Shown: positions 1 to 8,870, counted from the stretch's first letter. The stretch: 34,847 nucleotides of DNA from an uncultured Candidatus Saccharibacteria bacterium (GCA_946548715.1 CAMNPZ010000009.1:1-34847), one strand, 5' to 3'. Notes: generated by a model from the letters alone, not told the origin. Made by a program: numbers and translations.

Positions 1-2
1 CC

Positions 3-3000
3 TCTACTAACCTTTATCTTAATGGTGACTCTACTAAAACCGCAGCCTACACTGCCGTAGATGGTACATCAGCATTAGATAGTACTAATAATACTAACAA
101 ATGGGGTTACACTCTCACTAACAATGCTACGTCTTCTACTGTCTTCTCTCCACTCTCTACTACTGCATCCAGTATCAGAACTATCTCTCAAACTACCAAT
201 GTAACTTCAGAAACCATTCCTATCTACTATGGTATCAAGACTGACAATACAGTAGATCCAGGTACCTATAGCATGGGTAATAATGGCACCATTACTTATT
301 ACCTCACCATGAACCCACTATGTAACATAGTAGACATCGCCTATGATGGTAACAATGCTGACGAGGGAACTATGGGTGCAGCAGGTACTGGCGTTATTCA
401 TACTGGCGTAAAGGATGGTAATAAAGTAAACTTAATCGCTTCTAACTTTAGTAGAGACGGTTACGGCTTTGCTGGTTGGAGTCTAGACAAAGATGCCGGA
501 ACAAAGCTCTTAGATAATGACAATACCAACAACCCAATCGTCTATGGTCCACAAGAATCCGTTACCCTACCAGAAGGCTTCATAGACAATGACACAGATA
601 ATGATGGTATCGTCAAGCTCTATGCTGTCTGGTTACAAAGCCAAGGTAATCTCCAAGGCTGGGCCGGTTGTGCCAACCTAGACACTACCACCTACGACTC
701 TACCACCGGAGCCCTAGACCTCACTAAAAACTCCGTCACCGCCTTAACCGATATGCGCGACCACGACACCTATGCCGTAGCCAGGCTCGCCGATGGCAAT
801 TGTTGGATGATTGAGAATTTACGCCTAGAAGCCGAAGACACCAGAACTCCAGAGAAACAAGCCCTCGCTCAAGGTTACGGTACATCTACTACTTACGGTA
901 ACTTCTCAGGTCTAGCTGATGCAGAATCCGCCAACTTCTCTTATTCTGCTATCGCAAATAGTCTATACTATAGCGGCACTCAGGAAGGTACTGCCAGCAT
1001 AGATATCGGTACATACGACTACTACCCAGCCTATCGTATACCACGTTATAATAACCTCAATACTCCAGCAAATGCTAATGATAGACCACAGAACCCCACT
1101 AGCAACACATTCACTAGCGACAACACAACTGCAGGTATGTATAGCTATGGCAACTACTACACTTGGCACGCAGCTATAGCAGATACTACTTATTATTCCA
1201 GTGGTGACCATAATACCACTTCCATTTGCCCAACTGGCTGGCAGTTGCCACTAGGCAATACCAGTACTGGTGATATAGAACAAGGCGCAGCCGATGCAGC
1301 AAACAAAGTCGGAGGGTTCTCTTACTTAGACAGAATAATGGGTGGTACAGGAGTGGGCCAACGCTCAGCATCGGCTTCTCTACGTTGGCGTACATTCCCA
1401 AATAACTTCCTCTACTCCGGCAGTTTCGTTTCATCGTCAACGGGCGGTAGAGGGGAGCGCGGCTACTATTGGTCGTCTACTGTGAACAGTGACCGCTATT
1501 CGTACCGCCTGCAGCTGGATAGTTCCAGCGTGTCCCCAGGTAGCGGTGACTACAATAAGTACGACGGCTACAGTATTAGGTGTACAGTTCCAAGCAATCT
1601 CTATGCCATCCATTTTGATGCGAACACTACCGATACGGTCACTGGTACCATGGCTAATCAAGCCATTGCAGTAGATGAGGCTACACAATTGAATAGTAAT
1701 TCATTCCAGCGTCCCGCCACTTCTAGCGCCGCCTACCGCTTCGTCAAATGGAACACTGAACCGGATGGTTCTGGCACTGACTATGCGGATGGTGCCTCGG
1801 TTACTAATCTAACCACTATCGGTCAAACCATCACTCTTTACGCTCAATGGGAACAAGTTACACCAATGACGGTAGACTTTAACGCCAATGGCCTATCCTT
1901 TAGCGATTCCTCTACGACCAACACAGTCTATTATGCTAACTATGATTCTATAAAAGCACTCACTAAATACTCCCATACTCCCAACATAGACGATAGTGGT
2001 AATCAAAACGGCAATTATCCCAATAACGCCAATCTAAACGAAGTCATCACTATTCCAGGTGCTTCCAAACTCCACATCGCACTTACCTACGAAGGCGAAT
2101 CTACCGGCTATGACTGGGTCAGCTTCTGGGAAGGGAACTATCCCAGCTATACCGCAGGCAGTAATTACAGTACTGGTGTTAAATGGACCGGTACTGGCAG
2201 TACCAATGGTAAGTACGGTGGTACTACTAAAACTACTCTAGAAGGCGACATCAATGGTGATACTGTAACCTTCGCCTTCAAATCCGATGGCGGTGGTGTT
2301 GGTGGTGGCTATGGCTACTATGCTGTCATTACAGGTCTAGACTCTAATGGTGATACCATGATTGGTCCAGTCTGCTCCCGCTCACTCATCACCGGCGACT
2401 ATAAAACACCCGTTATTGATTCTCTTCGTACCTTCTACGGCTGGAGCGAAAACCAATCTGCCACTACTGCAGATTACGCCACTGCCGACAAAGTTCTCAA
2501 CAATCTCCCAGGGAACAATGGTGAAACCAAAACTCTCTACGCTATCTGGAAAAACAACCTAACTATTAATTACGATGCCAATGGTGGTACGGGTACTACA
2601 GCCAGCCAGACCGTAGCTGCAGGAGAAACAATTACATTGAAGAGCAATAGCTTTACTGCGCCCGCAAATACAGCATTTAGAGGCTGGAACACAGAGCCAG
2701 ATGGCACTGGTACTTCCTACTCTGCTTATACTACCTTTACCGCTCCTAACAGTGTTGCCTATAATGATTCGCTTACTCTTTACGCTCAATGGATCCCCCA
2801 ATACACTATTACCTACGTGAATAATTGTCAGACTTATGCCAGTGCTAACACCAACTGTACAACAACTGCCTCAAACCGTACCAGCAAACAAAAGATTAAT
2901 CTAACCAACGACCCCAGCACTGGCACTGAAACCGGCACCCTCGCTGCCTACAACGAATGGACTCTCACTGGCTGGAAGATTACTGGTTGGAACACTAGCG

Positions 3001-4346
3001 CCGACGGCACCGGTACGGAATACGGAGTCAGTAGCACGTACACCGTCCCAGCAGGCTCCAGTGTAGGCAGTGGCATCACTCTCTATGCTCACTGGGTCCC
3101 AATCTATACTGTCCAATATGATGGTAATGGTTCTGACAATGACGATACTGGTATGGGTTCTACTAACACATCTACCGGCATTAAGACCGTAGCTCATACT
3201 AACGTAGCTGAAGGCGATACTTTTGATCTCTTCGCCTCTAACTTCAAGCGCGCAGGCTACGGTTTTGTAGGCTGGAGTACAGACTCTAATGCTTGGGACA
3301 AACTCACGGATAACGATACAACCAATGATGCCAAAATCTGGGGGCCAAATGAAGTTATTACTGCACCGCCCTATAACGGTACGCCCATTACTACCCTTTA
3401 TGCCATCTGGGCTCCAGCTGAAACAGATGATGGTAGCCCCGTATATCTACAAAACTGGACCGGCTGTTCCGCTATGACTGCTACCACTTATGATACTGCT
3501 ACTGGTAAGCTCACCGTAGCTAAGAATAGTATTACCGCATTAACTGACCAACGTGATGGCAATGTCTATACTATCGCGAAACTCGCTGATGAGAACTGCT
3601 GGATGGTGGAGAACTTACGTTTAGATGATTCTTCGGAACTTTCTACCACTAATACCAATATCAAGAGTACTAATTCTACTTTGCCTATTACCAATGTTTC
3701 CAATGACGATAGTTCGCTCGCTATTAAATCCAACTATCTCTCCGCTACTTCTAGTAGCTGGTGTGAAAGCTCATATCCTACATGTTACAACCAATCCATG
3801 TTAAACACTAATAATACAGTGACGAACATCACTCCATCTCAAACCCAAACGATCACTTTCACTTCGACCAATGATCATGCTAGCTTCAATAATGCCATTT
3901 ATAGTTATGGTAATTACTACAACTGGTATTCGGCTACTGCAGGATACGGCACCGATAGCACACCTACCACCAGTATTCCGACAGATGGCGATCTTTGTCC
4001 AGCTGGTTGGAAACTACCATACGGCAATACTGGAACTTCCGGAACTAATATCGGAAATACTAAAGGTGGTTTTTATTACCTAGCGAATCGGATGAGTGCT
4101 ACAAGCAGTAACCAAATAAACTCTAATAAGTTTCGTAGGTTCCCCAATAACTTTGTTTACTCTGGGAATTGGGTTGGCAATGATAACAATAATAGGGGCT
4201 ACCGCGGGATGTACTGGTCCGCCTCTTCTAAGGATGGTGGTAATAACGTTTACATTCTGCTCTTAGGTGTATCCGATTTAACTCCAGGTAGCGATTATGA
4301 TTCTAAGGATACTGGCTATTCGGTCCGTTGCTTGATAGGGAGCTAG
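3..4346 (+). CDS. Large secreted/surface protein, 5'-truncated by the window edge; about six InlB-B/Listeria-Bacteroides-type repeats and two FISUMP (Fib_succ_major) domains
   Basis: Frame 3 is open from base 3 (STNLYLNGDSTKTAAYTAVDG...), so the listed ATG at 273 is probably internal. Repeats of type 'YDGNG...GY.F.GW......YAVW'; FISUMP signatures 'LTDMRDHDTYAVARLADGNCWMIENLRL...ICPTGWQLP...GYYWSS...YSIRC' and 'LTDQRDGNVYTIAKLADENCWMVENLRL...LCPAGWKLP...MYWSAS...YSVRC'. Confidence 0.85.
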   Translation, partial: STNLYLNGDSTKTAAYTAVDGTSALDSTNNTNKWGYTLTNNATSSTVFSPLSTTASSIRTISQTTNVTSETIPIYYGIKTDNTVDPGTYSMGNNGTITYYLTMNPLCNIVDIAYDGNNADEGTMGAAGTGVIHTGVKDGNKVNLIASNFSRDGYGFAGWSLDKDAGTKLLDNDNTNNPIVYGPQESVTLPEGFIDNDTDNDGIVKLYAVWLQSQGNLQGWAGCANLDTTTYDSTTGALDLTKNSVTALTDMRDHDTYAVARLADGNCWMIENLRLEAEDTRTPEKQALAQGYGTSTTYGNFSGLADAESANFSYSAIANSLYYSGTQEGTASIDIGTYDYYPAYRIPRYNNLNTPANANDRPQNPTSNTFTSDNTTAGMYSYGNYYTWHAAIADTTYYSSGDHNTTSICPTGWQLPLGNTSTGDIEQGAADAANKVGGFSYLDRIMGGTGVGQRSASASLRWRTFPNNFLYSGSFVSSSTGGRGERGYYWSSTVNSDRYSYRLQLDSSSVSPGSGDYNKYDGYSIRCTVPSNLYAIHFDANTTDTVTGTMANQAIAVDEATQLNSNSFQRPATSSAAYRFVKWNTEPDGSGTDYADGASVTNLTTIGQTITLYAQWEQVTPMTVDFNANGLSFSDSSTTNTVYYANYDSIKALTKYSHTPNIDDSGNQNGNYPNNANLNEVITIPGASKLHIALTYEGESTGYDWVSFWEGNYPSYTAGSNYSTGVKWTGTGSTNGKYGGTTKTTLEGDINGDTVTFAFKSDGGGVGGGYGYYAVITGLDSNGDTMIGPVCSRSLITGDYKTPVIDSLRTFYGWSENQSATTADYATADKVLNNLPGNNGETKTLYAIWKNNLTINYDANGGTGTTASQTVAAGETITLKSNSFTAPANTAFRGWNTEPDGTGTSYSAYTTFTAPNSVAYNDSLTLYAQWIPQYTITYVNNCQTYASANTNCTTTASNRTSKQKINLTNDPSTGTETGTLAAYNEWTLTGWKITGWNTSADGTGTEYGVSSTYTVPAGSSVGSGITLYAHWVPIYTVQYDGNGSDNDDTGMGSTNTSTGIKTVAHTNVAEGDTFDLFASNFKRAGYGFVGWSTDSNAWDKLTDNDTTNDAKIWGPNEVITAPPYNGTPITTLYAIWAPAETDDGSPVYLQNWTGCSAMTATTYDTATGKLTVAKNSITALTDQRDGNVYTIAKLADENCWMVENLRLDDSSELSTTNTNIKSTNSTLPITNVSNDDSSLAIKSNYLSATSSSWCESSYPTCYNQSMLNTNNTVTNITPSQTQTITFTSTNDHASFNNAIYSYGNYYNWYSATAGYGTDSTPTTSIPTDGDLCPAGWKLPYGNTGTSGTNIGNTKGGFYYLANRMSATSSNQINSNKFRRFPNNFVYSGNWVGNDNNNRGYRGMYWSASSKDGGNNVYILLLGVSDLTPGSDYDSKDTGYSVRCLIGS

Positions 4347-4410
4347 CCCTGCTAGCCGGCCATACACGTTGTCCCAGCAGATTGGAATACCTCATAAGTA
4401 ATTTCTACTA

Positions 4411-4443
4411 CCTCCCCGCGGTCGCCTTAGCGACCCGGAGAGG
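4411..4443. other. GC-rich hairpin downstream of the FISUMP gene
   Basis: GGTCGC-CTTA-GCGACC inside CCTCcCCG...CGGaGAGG; no T-tract on the + strand. Confidence 0.6.
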
Positions 4444-4461
4444 CAGTGACACCTAGATAAT

Positions 4462-4503
4462 CTATTCCGAATTTTCCGTACATCACACGTTTCTTCGGAA
4501 TAG
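4462..4503. repeat. Inverted repeat, copy 1 (10-bp arms CTATTCCGAA/TTCGGAATAG, 22-nt spacer)
   Basis: CTATTCCGAA-ttttccgtacatcacacgtttc-TTCGGAATAG; near-identical copy at 5178-5218. Confidence 0.85.
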
Positions 4504-4520
4504 ACTCGTTTAATAGGGGG

Positions 4521-4997
4521 TTGAATAAGACTCTCATCCGTGATAGGATTACTGGCATGGCGAAGCAAAAAAGACCCAAAATCAAAAAGACTGAATTAGT
4601 CATTCCGAAAAACGGCAGACGTGGACGAGCGAAGTATAATGGGACAGAGCCATTGCCTCATGAGAAAAAGACAATTAGACATTTAACTAAATATGGCTTA
4701 GATATCGAAACAATTATCCCATCCAATATTCCAGGTTCCCGCAATCCCGATATTCTAATGATGGGAACTTTTTGGGAAATGAAGGGGCCAGTTGGTGCTA
4801 ACGAGAACACTATCAAGAACAGGTTTAAGAAGGCTAAAAGACAAGCTGACGGCAGGGCTATCTTTGACTTGAGAAACATCAGCTCTGATTCTATAGATGC
4901 AGAAAATATTATTATTGACCTGTTTGTAACTACTAGAGGTATGCACCGCATAATAATCATAGAAAAGAGCGGTAAAGTTATAGACATCACGAAATAA
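4521..4997 (+). CDS. Stand-alone CdiA C-terminal-like tRNase domain (PD-(D/E)XK-type); ATG at 4557 is a plausible alternative start
   Basis: 'LPHEKKTIRHLTKYGLDIETIIPSNIPGSRNPDILMMGTFWEMKGPVGANENTIKNRFKKAKRQADGRAIFDLRNI' matches the recognisable CdiA-CT/phage-head-associated nuclease pattern with D...ExK. 4521 is a TTG; 4557 has AGGA upstream. Confidence 0.7.
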   Translation: MNKTLIRDRITGMAKQKRPKIKKTELVIPKNGRRGRAKYNGTEPLPHEKKTIRHLTKYGLDIETIIPSNIPGSRNPDILMMGTFWEMKGPVGANENTIKNRFKKAKRQADGRAIFDLRNISSDSIDAENIIIDLFVTTRGMHRIIIIEKSGKVIDITK

Positions 4998-5003
4998 CTA
5001 TGC

Positions 5004-5009
5004 TATAAT
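5004..5009 (+). promoter_or_regulatory. Sigma70-type promoter for a small RNA (TAGACA 4981-4986, 17-bp spacer, TGcTATAAT)
   Basis: TAGACA-17-TATAAT with extended -10, immediately before a terminator-like hairpin. Confidence 0.65.
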
Positions 5010-5018
5010 CAAAGTACT

Positions 5019-5068
5019 GAAAGGGCGACCTAGTTCTGAACTGAGCTAGGCCAAGCCCTTTCTTTTTT
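5019..5068 (+). ncRNA. Tiny hairpin RNA / strong intrinsic terminator
   Basis: GAAAGGGC...CCTAG...CTAGG...GCCCTTTC followed by TTTTTT. Confidence 0.5.
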
Positions 5069-5101
5069 GTCTAGCTAAAGTTCACTCCTAGCGAATCATG
5101 T

Positions 5102-5156
5102 GACTGGTTTGAAATCGTGAAAGACCAGAAATCTCATGATTTTCGCGATTCCAGTC
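5102..5156. repeat. Imperfect inverted repeat (GACTGG..AAATCGTGAAA / TTTTCGCGATT CCAGTC)
   Basis: Direct reading of arms. Confidence 0.55.
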
Positions 5157-5177
5157 TTACCTCAGGTCTAAGAGAAT

Positions 5178-5218
5178 CTATTCCGAATTTCCCGCACTTA
5201 TATTTTTTTTCGGAATAG
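5178..5218. repeat. Inverted repeat, copy 2 of CTATTCCGAA/TTCGGAATAG
   Basis: CTATTCCGAA-tttcccgcacttatatttttt-TTCGGAATAG; shares AATCTATTCCGAATTTyCCGyAC with the 4462 copy. Confidence 0.85.
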
Positions 5219-5238
5219 AATTACCCAAAATAAACCCC

Positions 5239-5267
5239 TTGATAAAACCCAAAATCAGGTGTATACT
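5239..5267 (+). promoter_or_regulatory. ftsZ promoter
   Basis: TTGATA (5239-5244), 17-bp spacer, TATACT (5262-5267); GAGG Shine-Dalgarno before ATG 5293. Confidence 0.7.
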
Positions 5268-5292
5268 AGTAATAAATTAAGCGAGGTATATT

Positions 5293-6450
5293 ATGCCAGA
5301 AGTTAAACCAACAGAGGTGGAAAGTAAAGCAAGTATTAAAGTAGTAGGTGTAGGTGGCGCCGGTGGTTCAGCAGTGGAGCGCATGAAGGAAGTCGGTCTT
5401 TCTGGCGTAGAATTCGTTGCGATTAACACTGATGCCCAGGCGTTACATCATTCACCAGCCGATGTCAAGGTCCACATCGGTAAAGGTCTCGGTGCCGGTG
5501 GCGATCCCGAGAAGGGTCGCGAAGCCGCCGAGGAAGGCAGGGAAGCCATCGAGAAGGCACTCGATGGTGCCGACATGGTCTTCATCACGCTCGGTGCCGG
5601 TGGTGGTACTGGGTCTGGTGCTGGTCCGATTGTTGCCGAGGAAGCCCGCAAGAAGGATATCCTCACTGTCGGTGTTGCGACCAAGCCGTTTACATTTGAA
5701 GGTGCCCGCCGCAAGGCTAATGCCGATGTCGCTATTGACAAGCTCGCCCGTCAGGTCGACGCCCTTATCACTATCCCGAATGACAGATTACTCCAGACCA
5801 TCGACCCTCGCACCCCACTCCTAGAGACCTTCAAAATCGCCGACGATGTCCTCCGTCAAGGCGTCCAGGGCATTTCCGAGCTTATCACTGAGCATTCACT
5901 TATCAACCTCGACTTCGCCGATGTTAAAGCCATCATGAAGAACGCCGGCTCCGCCCTCATGGGTATCGGCCGTGCCAGCGGTGAGAACCGCGCCGTCATC
6001 GCCGCCCAGCAGGCTGTCGAATCTCCTCTCATCGAAGTCAAAATCGAAGGCGCCCGCGGTGTTCTATTCTCCGTTGCTGGTGGCTACGATATGAGCATGA
6101 GCGAGATTCAAGAAGCCGCCGAAGTCATTACCGGCGCCGTCTCGCCAGATGCGAACATCATCTTTGGTGCCAGCATCCGCCCAGAACTCGAAGATGAAAT
6201 TATCGTCACCGTTGTTGCTACTGGTTTTGATTCCGATTACTATAACGAACCAGCCTCCGAGCAGCCAGTCGAAGACGTCAAGAACGAGACTCCTTCCGCC
6301 GCTCCGAAGGATTTCGCTCTCGAGTCGAAGTCCAACATGTGGGAATCCATCAAGAACGAGCCCACCCCCGAGCCAGAACCAGCCCCTGAGGATGACGATA
6401 TGGATGTTCCGCCTTCTCTTCGCGAGCGTTTCAAGAAACGCAGGAAATAA
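5293..6450 (+). CDS. ftsZ: Cell division protein FtsZ
   Basis: IKVVGVGGAGGSAVERM, FITLGAGGGTGSGAGP, NxDFADVK, C-terminal DVPPSLRERFKKRRK. Confidence 0.98.
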   Translation: MPEVKPTEVESKASIKVVGVGGAGGSAVERMKEVGLSGVEFVAINTDAQALHHSPADVKVHIGKGLGAGGDPEKGREAAEEGREAIEKALDGADMVFITLGAGGGTGSGAGPIVAEEARKKDILTVGVATKPFTFEGARRKANADVAIDKLARQVDALITIPNDRLLQTIDPRTPLLETFKIADDVLRQGVQGISELITEHSLINLDFADVKAIMKNAGSALMGIGRASGENRAVIAAQQAVESPLIEVKIEGARGVLFSVAGGYDMSMSEIQEAAEVITGAVSPDANIIFGASIRPELEDEIIVTVVATGFDSDYYNEPASEQPVEDVKNETPSAAPKDFALESKSNMWESIKNEPTPEPEPAPEDDDMDVPPSLRERFKKRRK

Positions 6451-6475
6451 TCACACAAGGAGGCTTTAGGCGCGC

Positions 6476-7009
6476 ATGGATCACGGATATAGAATCGGAG
6501 ATAGCAAAGTCCTAGAGAGCCGCGAGACCGTCGACGGCAAGATGATTCGCCGTCGCCGCGAGTCGCCCGATGGCCGCCGCTTCACCACTTACGAGCGCAT
6601 CGAAATGCCACAACTCACCGTCACCAAGCGTAGCGGCAACAAAGAAATCTACGACCGCGACAAGCTTCTGCTCGCCGTCCGTCGCAGTGTCGGCAAATTC
6701 TTCAACTCCGAACTCGAAATCGAAGACGTCGTCAACCGCGCCACCGATATACTATATTCCTACGGCACCGACCAGATCACCAGTCGCCAAATCGGCGAAG
6801 CCGTCCTCGATGTTCTCGCCGCCGTCAACGAAGTCGCCTATGTCCGCTTCGCCTCTGTCTTCCGTGAATTCAAGACTCTTGAGGATTTCGAGACTATCCT
6901 CAAGGAACAGCGGGATCAACATCGGCGGGTGACGCCGCTGAAGGGGGGCCCCCGCGAGAGCCGAGCGGGGGAAGAAGCGGCGGCAGGACCCGCCGAAGGG
7001 AAACGGTAA
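6476..7009 (+). CDS. nrdR: NrdR-like ATP-cone regulator lacking the zinc-ribbon cysteines, with a palindrome-derived C-terminal tail
   Basis: SKVLESRETVDGKMIRRRRESPDGRRFTTYERIE...VTKRSGNKEIYDRDKLLLAVRRSVGK...; no Cys at the expected CxxC positions. Confidence 0.85.
   Translation: MDHGYRIGDSKVLESRETVDGKMIRRRRESPDGRRFTTYERIEMPQLTVTKRSGNKEIYDRDKLLLAVRRSVGKFFNSELEIEDVVNRATDILYSYGTDQITSRQIGEAVLDVLAAVNEVAYVRFASVFREFKTLEDFETILKEQRDQHRRVTPLKGGPRESRAGEEAAAGPAEGKR
6922..6996. repeat. 75-bp palindromic element (family 1, copy A) inside the nrdR coding sequence
   Basis: TCGGCGGGT-GACGCC...GGCGGCAGG-ACCCGCCGA; same ends and length as 26293-26367. Confidence 0.85.
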
Positions 7010-7013
7010 CACC

Positions 7014-7268
7014 ATGAGAATTGTATGCATTTATCGAGATAATCAAGACTACACTCGCTCGGTCGACGAGTGGCTTGAGAACATTCGTCGCCAGACCGGC
7101 AGGGAAATCGAAACCATGGATCCCGATCGCAATCCTAGCTTCTGTGAAGCCTACGACGTAGTCGAATACCCCACCATCATGGCGCTAGGGAATAACGGCG
7201 AAGTCCGCGAATCCTGGCGCGGCCGCGACTTGCCACTTATCAACGAAGTATTAGCATATATGGTTTAA
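7014..7268 (+). CDS. Small thioredoxin-fold-like protein without CxxC
   Basis: 84 aa; 'RIVCIYRDNQDYTRSVDEW...VVEYPTIMAL' keeps the cis-Pro-like segment. Confidence 0.55.
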   Translation: MRIVCIYRDNQDYTRSVDEWLENIRRQTGREIETMDPDRNPSFCEAYDVVEYPTIMALGNNGEVRESWRGRDLPLINEVLAYMV

Positions 7269-7275
7269 TTTAGTT

Positions 7276-8076
7276 ATGAAAACACTAGCAAACATCATCG
7301 AAAACATTTGGGTTCAACGCATCTTCTGGTCAATTGTAGTTGTTTTAGTAAGCACCCTCATCTATACGATTATTTCTCGTATCATCACCTCGCGCGAGCA
7401 GCAAAACGCCAAAGTCTTCAGCAACAAGAAAAACCGCACCTTCCTCAGGATGCTCAGAAGCGTCATCAAATATATCCTCATCATCCTAACTACGCTTGTC
7501 GTCCTTCAGATTTTTGGCGTAGACGTTACCTCAATGCTCGCCGGCGTCGGTATCATTGGTATCGTGCTCGGCTTCGCCATTCAAGACGCCTTGAAAGACA
7601 TCATCAAAGGTTTCGACATCATCTCCGATAATTACTACCGCGTCGGCGACATCATCAAATACGGCGACCTCACTGGCAAAGTCATCGCCGTCGGTCTCAA
7701 GACCACCAAGCTCGAAGACATCGCGACCGGCAACACCGTCTCCATCGCGAACCGCAACATCGACCAAGTCGACGTAGTTTCCGGCAATACCTTTATCAAA
7801 GTTCCATTACCCTACGAACTCCCCGTCGCCGAGGCCGAAGCCGTCATCGCTGAGATTGTCAAATCCATTCAGAAGTCACCTAGAATCTCCGAAGCCTCCT
7901 ACCTCGGTCTCACCGAGCTAGCTGATTCCTCTCTCCAATATCTCCTTAAGATAGTCTCCGACCCCGCCGACAAACTCCAAGCCCGCCGCGATGCCTTGCG
8001 CATCATCGTCACCACTCTGGAAACTCACCACATCTCCATTCCCTACACTCAGCTCGACCTTCACAACAAAAAATAG
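7276..8076 (+). CDS. Small-conductance mechanosensitive channel (MscS family)
   Basis: N-terminal TM region then 'LAGVGIIGIVLGFAIQDALKDIIKGFDIISDNYYRVGDIIKYGDLTGKV'. Confidence 0.95.
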   Translation: MKTLANIIENIWVQRIFWSIVVVLVSTLIYTIISRIITSREQQNAKVFSNKKNRTFLRMLRSVIKYILIILTTLVVLQIFGVDVTSMLAGVGIIGIVLGFAIQDALKDIIKGFDIISDNYYRVGDIIKYGDLTGKVIAVGLKTTKLEDIATGNTVSIANRNIDQVDVVSGNTFIKVPLPYELPVAEAEAVIAEIVKSIQKSPRISEASYLGLTELADSSLQYLLKIVSDPADKLQARRDALRIIVTTLETHHISIPYTQLDLHNKK

Positions 8077-8093
8077 CCCCTCAGGAGGGGCTA
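8067..8093 (-). terminator. Intrinsic terminator for the minus-strand HD gene, overlapping the mscS stop
   Basis: TAGCCCCTCctGAGGGGCTA followed by TTTTTT on the minus strand. Confidence 0.75.
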
Positions 8094-8109
8094 TGGGGTG
8101 GGGAATCAA

Positions 8110-8733
8110 TCACTCTAACGTAACATTATGATATCTTGCCATCATTACCAACGTTCGTTTCAGTGCAGTGCGTATCGTATGCATCATATCCGACAGCTCC
8201 GGGTATTCATACTTTGCTTCCTTCAGCACAGGCATCAACAGCTCATGCGTTTCGTGAATGTTTTTCACAATTGCTTCTTCCGACAAAGCCCCTTCGGCAT
8301 CGTTCAGATTTGCATACCTGTCAAACGCCTTGCAAATTACTGCCTCCTTCGAGTCCAGCAATTCGTTAAAATATCGCCGCTTCGTCTCAAGCTTGTCTTC
8401 GCCCTGAAACGGGCGAATCGTCATCAGTTTCACTCCGCGCCTTACCACTTCATTTACCGGCAAAGCCGACAGCGGAATATTGCAATCCTCGCATACATCA
8501 TGTAGTAGTATCGTCGCGATTATCTCATCAGTTGCGCCTTTGCACGCAATCGCATCGCACGCCATCGACAGGGGATGGACAATATACGGCGCACCGCCCT
8601 TGCGGGTCTGCCCGGCATGAGCCTTCCTCGCAAACACCAAAGCCGCGCGGGACTGCTCGAACCCCGGTCCATCCAGTCGCCCCCTGAGATACGTAAACAT
8701 CGTTTGTTCATTCGGTGCATAAACATTAGACAT
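8110..8733 (-). CDS. RelA/SpoT-type HD hydrolase domain protein (Mesh1-like, no synthetase domain)
   Basis: 'ARKAHAGQTRKGGAPYIVHPLSMA...ATILLHDVCED'; ends in TGA. Confidence 0.85.
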   Translation of the reverse strand: MSNVYAPNEQTMFTYLRGRLDGPGFEQSRAALVFARKAHAGQTRKGGAPYIVHPLSMACDAIACKGATDEIIATILLHDVCEDCNIPLSALPVNEVVRRGVKLMTIRPFQGEDKLETKRRYFNELLDSKEAVICKAFDRYANLNDAEGALSEEAIVKNIHETHELLMPVLKEAKYEYPELSDMMHTIRTALKRTLVMMARYHNVTLE

Positions 8734-8773
8734 GTTTTCACCACCTTCCTAAAGTACGCCCCACCTTGCCCCG

Positions 8774-8782
8774 ATTATACCA
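8774..8782 (-). promoter_or_regulatory. Extended -10 promoter of the HD gene
   Basis: Minus strand TGGTATAAT; SD AGGAAGG before ATG. Confidence 0.6.
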
Positions 8783-8870
8783 TATCTATCAGCTTCTCTG
8801 CGCAACTCGCTAGAAACCCAATCTTCGCCAAACATGAAGCCTTCCATATTGGTACGATTTAGTTCGTTAA

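Noticed and set aside
963-1211. Numerous ORFs antisense or out-of-frame to recognised genes in the ORF track
   Set aside because: They mirror codon structure of the recognised genes, lack SD or promoters and have no recognisable domains.
4462-5218. Insertion sequence around the toxin-like gene
   Set aside because: No transposase ORF and the terminal repeats are palindromes rather than oppositely oriented IS ends.
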